Assembly: GCA_916610825.1 (NCBI GenBank)
Contig: OU744450.1
Coordinates: 18,034,814 to 18,098,813 of the forward strand
Length of the DNA stretch: 64,000 nucleotides
DNA from: Haliclystus octoradiatus
Lineage: Eukaryota > Cnidaria > Staurozoa > Stauromedusae > Haliclystidae
Direction of reading: 5' to 3'
The position numbers and the translations under genes are program-made. The notes beneath the pieces are model-generated. The model had not been told where the DNA came from. It made no database searches and saw only the letters and a list, made by a program, of their open reading frames with translations. Below, piece after piece: positions 23,631-35,600 of the stretch (positions are counted from its first letter, which is position 1; every line of letters starts with the position of its first letter).

Positions 23631-26600
23631 ATGCTTGAAATATTATCTTGGGGGTGGCTATGCCGTACTCTGAAGACTGCCATTACACCAAAACAGCTGG
23701 TTAGTCTGGTTGTGCAGAACCAAAATTTTGTTTTTGACCTATGCCAAAAGAGGAAGTCTAGCCTAGCAAAGGAATACTGCGAAATAGCTACAAAATCATA
23801 ACGGAATATTTCAACTTGCATCATAATGTATTTATTTTTCCTTGTGGATATTTTCATTTAGGCTCAACTACATAATATTCAGAGGCTTATGTATCATAGC
23901 TACACCAAAGATATTGTCTTGTACAGATACTCAAGACCAACATTTTTCCGTGTTATTGGTATCACATGTATCAGCCAAGTGTTCTTCTGGACATATTTAG
24001 GTCATTTCATTTTTACAGAGCTGCGTTCCTCGTGGAATGTACTGCCAGGAAAGAAAACAGAATTACCACTGAGGTTAGCCAAATTTATGAACCATAACCC
24101 TGCAGCCTATGGGCCCTAATCAATTTTATCTTTACTAAAATGATGTCCTTTCTTACATCGGTCACTCTTTAACAGTTTGCAAGCCCTTTCAAAGGAAAAA
24201 TATTGCTTGCAGGTGCAAGTATATTTTGTATACCCTTGACCTTTCATGGGATATGCCTATATTTTAATCTGAAAAAAAGTTTAGACACTGACTTTCCGTT
24301 GTTGAATAGAATCCAACTATCGGCTAAAAATCTATAAATATAATTGCTTTATTTGTAGATTTAAATTTTTATTTTTGTATTCTTACTTGCAGATCTTCAG
24401 ATTCCATCAACAATGACAAAAAGCTTGCTTCTTGGAAGGTATGAGATGTATAGTAATGTAGATGGTGTCGTCCTACCGAAGGCACCCGTACCACTCCTCT
24501 ATTTCTAGAGGAGTGGCTCTTTTCGCTAAGAGCAATGATTTTAAACGCTCTTTAGTGATCTCAGCCACGACACTGCAGATCAATTTCAACAGATTTCATG
24601 GCAGATAGGTCTCAATTGTCAATGTGCAACGATGCGCCGCAGCTACTCACAATGCAATTCCCTCTGGACCATTCCATCCGCCATCCTCAGATGGTACTCA
24701 TTTGATGTTTCAGATGAAGTCAAGGCTGAGTTGACCTTAGGGGGATTTGAACCACAGTCGATCATATATGATCCAGTCTGAAGTTCGATTGCTCTGCCAT
24801 CTGAGCTAATCTTCCTAATGAGATCTATAAATAACTTGATTGATTTGACTACCGGGAGCAATTTACAAGACAAATCGGGATCCTGGGATCTGAGATCCTG
24901 CAAGTCTGATCTAAATTGACCAAAATTCAGAAGGTTGTAATTTTTGTAAAACAATTTTAGTAGGATTTAGCGTTATCAATTTCAACATTTCAGTATTGAA
25001 AATAAACAATGCAATAGTAATTCTAGATAAAGGATAACGACAAAAAATAAACAGACTTAGGTTTAAACAACGTTTCGCAATAGCTTAATTGCATCTTCAG
25101 GTTAAAAGGAATAACATATAAAATTACAAAGTATTTATAGTAAATATTTACGTGATTATAAAATTGGGTAGAAAACAATACAACAAAGATAATATATTAT
25201 TTACTTAGGTAGAGTTATACAAATAGCCTAGACTGGACGGAATCCTTCTGAGTGTTGAGGGTCGGACTTAGCTCTTTGATTGATAGCATTTTATGAATTA
25301 AACAATCAAACTTATTGATGCACTTCCTCAGTACAGAAAAAAGATGTCCTGAATTTTTGACATTTTTGTTGTGAGTTTGTAAGTGTAAACCGACTGCCGA
25401 CCCGCTATGTTCGTCAATACGTTGATGTAGATGCTGGCGAGTAAAGCCGACATAACTCGCATCGCACGAGTCACACTGGAATAGGTTAGCCTAACAACGC
25501 ATTGACGAGACAGTAAAGCTGGCCTCAGTTCACACACACGAACATCGTCAATTATTTTTCTAGATTTAAAAACTGGTCGAAAGCTCTGTCCGACTTCAAC
25601 ACTCAGAGTTTTCAATTGTTGCCGTAGTTGTTTAAACCTAAGTCTGTTTATTTTTTGTCGCTATCCTTTATCTCGAAATGTTTTTCAAAGAAACTTTTAC
25701 TGAATATTAATTCTGCAATTTTAAATTTATTTTGAGGATGGTTTATGCAGCAGAATGTAAGCATTTCTGTCCCAGTTGTTGTCTCTTGGAATCCACTGAA
25801 ATTTGGATAGGCCTATTGTTTTAATGAAGATATTTATTTATTGATATTTTTGTTACATTTTGAGGGTAAAATTTGGAAGAAAATTTAGGAAAAACTTGAG
25901 ATTATGGAAGTTACACTTTTCTTGGACCCTTGTCAGAAGCCAATTTCCCTCCTCTCTGTAACTATCCAACATGACTATTGTTTACAACATGACTATTGTT
26001 TGATGTGTGGGTTATAACCTACACGAACAATGAAGAAGAAAAAAGCATTCTTACGGTGTACCATTTATTCCAATTTTCTCAAATTCGTCGTAGCATGCGT
26101 TAACAATGATATCTAGATTTTTCGTCAAACCCAATTTTGTTGTAATGTTGCAATTTAGCCAAAATTGCAAAAATTAAATATCATGTTGGGTAATAACCAC
26201 TTCGTAAACCAATCTAATTGCTTCCTTTCTATTTTGACTTGTTGAGAATTCACTACCCTGAAATTAACGATGTATATTCTCACAGTGACCTATCCTATTA
26301 ATTATAATAAAAGTAATGCTACATTTTTTATTGAAAATAGCTGCGTGCTGGTCTTGCCAGTTTATCAGTCGGAGGTGGATGTGTTTTAGCTGCAACTGGG
26401 TTTCTATACGCTTGGAGGTTAGTCAATGCTAACAAAGGCAAAAAGAGATGACCCTATATTATATCATTTGTGCAATACTCTCTTCCCTATAGTAAAATTC
26501 TAAATCAATAAGCTACTCTAGCCTTCTAAGGATAAGTTTATGCTAGCATTTGTCTGGATAAGGATTTGGTCAAATAGATACAGGGCGCACAAAGGATTGG

Positions 26601-29600
26601 CCATTTAGGCTGTGCGACAACCCTTAAAAAAAAGAGATCCATATTAGGCCCCTAGCTTGAAGGGATCATTTTTATATCATTAGAAATTACATTTCATACA
26701 AGTGGACTAAAATAAGAAAGTGAATTCATGATTGTGTAGTAATGTGTATTTGATTGAATTCGTTCTAATGTCGACTGGTTTTTTACAGATCAGTTAGTGG
26801 TTTGGTTCTACTTAAACGCAATGCAGGATTGCTTGTAACAACGTATACTCCGATTGGCACCCAACGTTCATTCTCTGTCGCCTTAGATAGTGTTAAAGTG
26901 ATTGGAAGCCGAACAGGTACAATATATATATATAGATATTTATAAAATCACGGATTGTGATGGATGTATGTGTTAGGCTATATAAAATTGTAAAATCACA
27001 GCTATTGGCTTGAAGCCCCAAAATGCAACAAAATGGCAACAGAAACAAGATGATGTTCATATGAAGCTTCATTTGATAGAGCGTTTAAAAATACTTTTCA
27101 ATTTCAAATTAGCAACAAGAAAACACAATTAAGTTGTTAAACCAAATCATAAATTAAACATAGCCTATAAAACTCCCTTGTTTAATTTATCCTTCGTAAT
27201 TTTACAGAAGTTTTGTTTTGTTGATAAACATGAAGCGGCATGTTACATTATGATAAATTTCAGCGTTTCGTTGCCTTAAAAGTATAAACGCATATGATTA
27301 TGTGTACAAATAATTAAATACTGCTTTATTTTTTCTCTGAATCTTATATATAAATACTGTTATGCCTGGTGGCTTGTGATTTCTTAAGCATCTTTCATGT
27401 CTCATTACATATTCGTATTCGTGCATCAGCGTATTCGTATCAGAGTACATAAATCTGGGCACCGTTTTCCATTTGTTAAATATAGCAGCAGACAAGTACT
27501 GTTTCTTGCCGTTAGCTGTCATCAGTACTGCTCAGTGAACAATGGACTGACTTTGTGTATTATATAGTGATATTGTAAATCAAGATGAGCAAGTCAATGT
27601 GGTGAAAAATTCATCACATAAACAATTGTTTTTTATGTTTTAAATTTTGATGAGGTATTTTTTATTAAACAATATAAAGTGCAAGGTAAAATAATCATTA
27701 AAAAGGAATAGATAACATTAGCATAGGCCTACAAATGAATAAATTAGTACAGGCCTAGTAAAACTGTTATACGACATTAAAAATTTGGTATAGTTCTATA
27801 TTTTTTGGCAATGTACCCAATATATAGACATGGCATTGCCTCTTTGGATTGCCATACTTATTTTTTGTTTCAAAAAAGGTTTTGATTTAGGTTCTGCTGA
27901 TTGATGAATATTTTTCCAAAGTCGTTGATAAAATTGTGGCTTCTTCCCCGAAAGACCCCATTGTCTCTATTGAGAGGAGTTGCACTATGTAAGAGTTAGA
28001 TAATATTGCATACTTTTCCAACTTTTTCCTTTCGGCGTCGTCTGCGGCTGCTCCTGCTTTCTCTTTCGTTGCTCTGATGTGACTTGGAGCTAGAGTATCA
28101 ACACATGTGAAATCCCACAGCATGTAATCCTTCTTTCCATGATATTTGAGTTATACCGTCCGCTCTTTTGCCATCGTCTCTGCATAAACCGAGTTGTTCT
28201 AACGATAATGGGACGTGGGCGGAACTAAGAGCACGATGGATAATCTCATTTGCTTCGTCATGTCTTGGAGACCACCCTGCGGATCTCCTGCGAGGTCAAC
28301 CATGATGACCCTTTGAGTTGACTTGATTACCAACAGATGCAAGTATAGGGCAGGCAAAGATTCGATTCCAATATCAAAGCGATTGCAATTCTCAATTGAG
28401 AGCTGTCGAGCATTAGGCCGAGAGCAGGTGATGGAATTGCTTCTAGCCACATGCTGGAATCTTTGTTGTTGGTAGCTAATATGCAGGCTTTCTCTTCCGG
28501 GAAGTCTGATGCCGCCTGTATTTGTTGCACTCTTCTGGCTATTACAGCTCCATCCCTTTCGCTCTGCTTTGGAGAATAAGCAGGAAACGTGACGGCTGCC
28601 ATACTCTTTCAGAAGGCGATGCCACCCTCAAAATCTGGTACAGTACAACATGTAGATGTTGTAGAGAGAATGTTTTGACCCGGGCAGAAGTGCCAATGAC
28701 AGAGGAGAAACAAACTGAAGCAAAGAGGTTCACGGCAGAGAGAATTCCTAGACCACCTGAGGCAACAGGCAGTGATGTTTGTATATAGTCTGAATTATCT
28801 AGTTGAATGTTCAATAACTTACACAAAGAAGATTATATTATTATTACTTGAAGAAGATTGGATGGTTGTGGCAGGGTGAGCTCCGTAAAAGATGAAGCAT
28901 TTTTGGGATAGCAAAGGCATATCTGAGAAGCAAGAGTGCATGACGAGGCTGGATTGAAGACAAGCGTGAGCACATTGTTTCTAGCTTTCTGTTTTTTTCC
29001 GTTAGAATTGCTTCCTTTGCCATGCTTCCTATTGGGGTTCCAAAAAGAGATAAGTGTTCCTTATTGACTATCTGGAAGTTTTCCAAAGGTCCTTTTGGGG
29101 TGAAACAAGAGGATTTGCATTTTGCTTTTCAAGCAATTTAATTCCAAACCAATATTTCTCCCAGTCTTTGTGATTGTTTCTATATCTTTCATGACAATAT
29201 CGAGTGGGCTGGCCAACGTGCCATCATCGAGGTACCAGATTGAACTGCGCTCTTAACCGAGCAATGTCCTTGTCTGACCATATGTTCTCTTGAAGATGTT
29301 TTTGTTTCTTCACAGCTAAAGCAGCATCAAGGTTCTTCTTTTTCGAAAGCTTTGGCAGCTCCACCAAGTTTGCTTGTGTAATATTTCCCCATGATGAAGT
29401 GCAATTACGATTAAAACAAATACAAATATAAACAGAACAGTTTTTGCGGGAACATACTCCCCCTCATCGTCAAACGCTGGTACAATTTACTAATTTTTAC
29501 TACCTAGACGATCAACACTGTTTATTCCCCTCCAGTATACACAATCTGATTATTTGTTGATTCATCTCGCCATCCTCCGTTTTAACAGTTGCAGCTCTGG

Positions 29601-32600
29601 CATAGGCATCTCATCCAATACCGATTCTCCACTAACCTCTTGGTAATTTTTTTTATTTTTAGGTTAAAAATTTTTCTTCCATATAACTTGAATAGATAAA
29701 ATAATTTGATAGTAATTAAAAACATACCTTCTTAAGATAGCATTATATACATTATATATAAACAATTTACACAATTGAAAAAACTAACTTAGGACCAATA
29801 TATACATTAAAAAGATATGATAATTGAAAAATACTTTTGTCTGGAAATATCCCTAAAACACTGATTGCATTTCCTCTTTGGACTGCGATGGGCAGTCTTT
29901 GCCAAAGAAATGCCCTTGATCTTTTCCCCCTGTAGCTTTGATCAAGAGCTTTCCAACTTAGTTTGTGAAAGATTAACCTTTATCTCCAAAACATCCTGTG
30001 GTTTCAGCGGCTATTTGCTGGAAGGTGCACTCCATACCAAGGCATTGATACTTTTTCTCCTTATTTTCTCAGCGACGTTAACTGCTTCACCGGCTGTTTT
30101 CGTTGAATGGGTGATGTTTGCTGCTGCGTAGGAATCGACACATGTAAAATCCCAGGTAAGACATCTTCCTTTTTTCCATGGGATTTGCGTTAAACCATCT
30201 GATCTCTTTCCATCCTCTCTGTGGAGGCCAGGTGGCTCCATAAGAGATGGGATTCCAGCTTTATTTAGAGCCTTGTGGATGACCGAATTGACCTCTGAAT
30301 GGTGAGAAAATCTTCCTGCTGTCTTTTTACATCATTGTCCTTGTAAAGGTGTGGTCTTAAGGGAACACCATTGTTGGACTGTATAATAGCACGGTCGATA
30401 CAAAGAATATCTATAAATGAGGCCTATAAGATATTCAGCAATTCAACGATGTAATTTCAATGGCTTACGCCCAACAAATGCCTGTCGATCTCACTTGAGG
30501 CTACAACATATATATATATATATAATTACTAACTAGGTACCATGCCTCTAGATTATTAACAATAAGAATCGTACCCAATTCTCTATCTATACAGTCCGCG
30601 ATGACCATTTGACTCCACAAGAGTGCTGCATTTACACGTGTGGTTTTCGCAAACTGTAGCTCCTAGTCTTAGTCCTACAGCTATTCTATGGTGCTGGTTC
30701 GTCAGGAATAATCCCAATGGTGCTGACGGAGGGATGACAAGCCATGTCCCTGATACGTTGCTCTGTGCACCTATGAGGCTAATGTGCTGTTCTCTTGACG
30801 CTCCGTTGGCTAGGATATCTTCAAATGTTTTCTGGGTAGGTATATCCCACTTTTTTTGTTGCTTAGATGATGTTGGTGGTTCCGAGTTGGATTTCATTTT
30901 CCAGTTGGTAACTGTTTTTTCAAAGCCTGGTATGGAACTACTTTTTAGGGCTGTATGGACGAGTGAGTCTACCAGGAATGAAGTCGCAATTACCGACGAG
31001 TCAAACGCAGATGGTGCGATGCATTGTGCTGATCTAACACTAATGCCACCAAGTTTTAGCAGGACTGTCGCTTGATTCCATGAGTCCATATCTAATTGAA
31101 CGTTCATGATGTTTTATATAGCTATGTTCATCATTTGTTGATGTTCTTGTTCTTTCTGAGTACATTTACATTTCTATTTTGAATTGGTTGGTTTTTCTTC
31201 TTCTTTTGATCAGTTATCGAGTTTTTATACATTTGACGTTATCGCTTGAAGGTTATGGATGCACACCATGCCTTATTTTTACTCCAGCATTGATTCTCAA
31301 CACCTAGAACTCTACACATTCTAAGATGTAGTCCATGCTACAATTCAGAGGAGCTAACACATGACTCGATATGCAAAGAAGCTTTAGAAGAAATTCTAAA
31401 TATCCACCTCGATGATAAATCATGGTGCCAAGCTACATTACCGGTCTCCATTGTTGGTATTGGTATTCGCTCAGCACAATCTATTGCTCCGTGCGCTTTT
31501 GCTGCTTCAGTGAATGGAACTTCAATACTGGTTTCCTCCCTCACCCATACAGCTATTGAAAGCTGTACTACTAAGTTATGAAGAAACAATTACTTACTGC
31601 AAACAAAGCATGTGATACCAACCTATCAGAACTACACTCTACGAAGCAAAAAGTTTGGGACAAAGAATTTATAAACGTTCAACTGAATGCACTCCACTCA
31701 AGTGAAGCAACATTAGAGGACAAGGCCCGCTTTCTAGTTACCCAGGAAAAGGAAGCCAACGCTTGGCTAAATGCATTACCATCTGCACCGCTAGGCCTCT
31801 TCCTTACAAATGATGAACGTATTTCAATTTCGCTTCGTCTTGGCTTGAAAATATGCGAGGAGCACATTTGTCGATGCGGAACTAAAGTAAACAGAGATGG
31901 TCATCACGGAATTGCCTGCAGAAGATCAGCTGGAAGATTCACAAGGCATGAGAAGTCAACAACATCCTGCACAGAGCATTGTCTTCCGTAAATTTCCCAT
32001 CGGCCCTTAAACCACCTAGCCTGGCAAGAGTCCGGATGGCATGACTCAAATCCCATGGTCTAGGGAGAGATCTCTGGTATGGGTGGTATGGATTTGTTTG
32101 GATTCATTTGCCACATCAAATTCAAAATGCCTCATCATCATCAGCTGGTGAAGCAGCACAACTTGCCGAAAATAGAAAAAGAAGAAATGCTCATCTCTGG
32201 GTGACAACTACATTTTTCAACCAATCGCAGAGAAACCCTAGGAACTTTTGGAGAAGACAGCAGAAAATTTATTGACATTGTTGGTTCAAAAGTAAGAATG
32301 CACACAAACGAACCTCGGTCAAAGAGTTTCCTGTACCAAAAAATTGGCATTGCAATACAGAGAGGCAATGCCATTAGTGTAATGGGAACTTTTAACACAT
32401 TAGCTAGCACCTGAATTGAATTTTTTATAAGGAATTTTACTGAATTTTTTTAATTTAAAATTTAAATATGGATTATATTTTTAATATAATGTTATGTTAT
32501 ATATGTAGATAGATAATACAATATAGAAGAGATAGATAATACAATATAAAAGTTGAAGAAGCAAATAAAAATTGAAAAATTGAATAAAAAAAATAAAAAT

Positions 32601-35600
32601 ACTGCAATGGCTTTTTGCCTCAGTTAAAGTTACCGATGGATCAGAGGGTTGTTCGTCTTCTTCTTTATCAGTATCGCTATCGCTATAATCATCAGCAATA
32701 TCTTGTATAACAGTCTCGAGGGGTTTATCTCAATTAATTATGTTAGTGTCGTTGGTGTTATATTCTCTGTCAATGTGTAGAAGTTCTTCGAATGAACAAC
32801 CAAACAAGTTATCTGCTAACATGTCCATATCGGTATCAATGTCTGCTTTTAATTCTGATGGTTCATCGTCTTCTTCTGGATCTGTCCAAGATAATATGAC
32901 CAAGTTGTAATATTAGAAAATTCACTTTTAAACATTGAATAATACCCTGTAGTGCAGTGTTTAAGACAGAAGATAAGAGATTCTCAAATATTACACCGCA
33001 AAAAATGAAATTCTTATGAAGAAAAATATATTTAAGCACTCTTCAAGCAAATACATTCTTGATTTAAGGATGCTAGTACAAACGTACTTATCCACATTAC
33101 CCGTGATTCTTATTATAAATACAGTAATTTGTCTCAGTTAGAACAAAAAATGTTCGAGCTAAGTATGCTTATTCTTACCAAGCCAAATCTACTTATGTTG
33201 AGAATTAATTATAATTTGCTTTAATTATTACTATAATAACAATAGGGCTAAATGATATCTGTGTATATACGTTATTCATTAAAACTATTGACACCACTGT
33301 TTGATGGTCACATCAAACATATTTGTCTGTTTCAGCTTTCTCCTAATGTGAAAAGTACACATCCATAATAATGTCGATTGATCAACCTGCAGCATGTTAG
33401 GTTTTGTCTTGAAAATATTTGGAAGCATTTTTCACTGAGTTGGTTGGCCCATAACTTTTTAAGTTTTGCCTTATTTGGAAACAATTTCACTGAGTTTGTT
33501 GACCCATCATTTTTCAAGTTTTGCTTTAAAAAAATTTACAAGCATTTTTCACTGAGTTGGTTGGGCCATCACTTTTGAAATTTTGGATGCCTTTTTTAAT
33601 GACTTGGTTTGCTCATGACTTTTCAAGTTTTGCCTTAAGTGGAAGCAATTTCACTGAGTTAATTGGCCCATGACTTTTCAAGTTTTGCCTTATTTGGGGA
33701 CAATTTTCAATGAGTTGGTTGGCTCACGACTTTTCAATTTCGGGCTCAAATGGAAACAATTTTCACGGAGTTGATTGGCCTATGACTTTTCATGTTTTGC
33801 CTTAAATATTTTTTCTGAGTTGGTTGGCACTTGACTTTTTAACTTTTGCCTAATTTGGAAACAATTTTCACGGAGTTGGTTGTCCCACGAATTTTCAAGT
33901 TTTGCCTTATTTGGAACGATTTTCACTGAGTTGGTTGGCCCACGTCTTCTTAAGTTTTGCCTTAAAATAATTAGAAGCCTTATATTCAATGAGTTTGTTG
34001 GCCCATGATTTTCCAAGTTTTATCTTGAAAACATTTGAATGCATTTTTCACTGAGTTGGTTTGCCCACGCTTTTCAAGTTTTGCGTTAAAAAAGATTAGA
34101 AGCCATTCTCCAAGTTGATTTTCCCAGGATGTTTTACTTGAATTTCCCACCATTTATTAATTTATGAGTTTTAAAATTAACACTGGATTTATTAACAAGC
34201 ACTTGTATTGCATGAGATTCTCACTATGTTGCCTATAATAAGAGCAAGAATTGCGCTGCGCAAAATATCTAAGATTTAGCGCATGAGTCAGCTATTTTAC
34301 ACTTGACTAATGAAATCCTTAAAAGTAGTACAATCTCAGTATAATACATATGACACAAAGTTGAAACATTTGATAAAACTACATAATTCTAGAATAATTT
34401 CGACTGAAGAGTGGTACAAGTGCGAAACTAAGATTTCAAGTAAAAACTTTATTAATCTTTGCTTCATTTATATATGTAAATAGATGACCAATCAATATAA
34501 ACATTACATCATTTCTATAAATCAAGAGGGAAACGATCATGCAAGTAGTCGTCTAACAGACTGTCAATATCATGTTCACATAGATGTAGCGCATCTTAGA
34601 CTTGGAAATTTTGATGTGATGGCACATTATAGTTAACCAAGGTTTTATATGAGATAAATCGACGAGCATCAGAAACGTGACATAAACATAGGCATTGAGT
34701 GAATTTTGAACACAGCTCTGACGTATGCAATTCAGTTGTTTCAAAATGAAAATAGTCTTTCAATAGATAAATATTTAATATTTCACCAAATATAGGCAGA
34801 AGGGGATCTTTGCTAATATCTATATCAGTAGAGCTCCACTTTTTTGTACTTTGTCCCATGCATTGTTATCCAACTAACTAAGTGAATGTCTGTCAGGTCC
34901 ATTTCTGGACATAATCCATTATTGTCAAAATCTTTTCTCAACTGGGTTATATTTGCTGCTTGGATTTGACAAAGTACGCCGATTTTTCGTTGTGACGCAA
35001 AAAGAGGATGTGATTGCTGGCTTTCAACAAGATCACCAAAATTGCAGCATTCCAAAAATTGATGACGCTTCGCCAAAGACAATGGCAGATTTTTAAAGTT
35101 CTGCTTCCTTGCTAAATCTTGAAAATAATTGTGGGCAGATTCAAAATCAAAACATGAAGATCTAATTAATGGTCCAAATGAAGTAAAAAGAGAAGGAAGA
35201 TGGATTAGATAGTGTTGCTTAGGAATAATATTCTTTAAAAAAGTTCTTTGAATGTTGTCGAATGACAACTGATTAATGATTTAAGTGTGTCCAGTGCATT
35301 TTGATTGATAACAGGCGCAAAGATGATCTGAACAATGCACGAGAGCTCCATTAGAAAGTCATAATATTCTTCATAGCCAGTAAAATTATTAGTAGTAGAA
35401 TCTGGTATAAATTGTGAAATATGCAGGAATAGTCTTGCTTGTGCTGCATTTTGCTTCAATTTATAGTCATTTCCTGAAAATACAGTGTCTCTTTATGATC
35501 CTGATTTGTCACCAACTTCGTTGTAACCATATTGGAAATTTGCGATAGAGGCATGAAGCTGATCCAGAGTAAATAGTGAATTGTTAATAAAATGAAGTAA

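Noticed and set aside
33332..34016. ORFs on both strands across 33.3-34.0 kb with repeated peptide words
   Set aside because: They follow the minisatellite units; openness on both strands and frame changes between units show no coding constraint.
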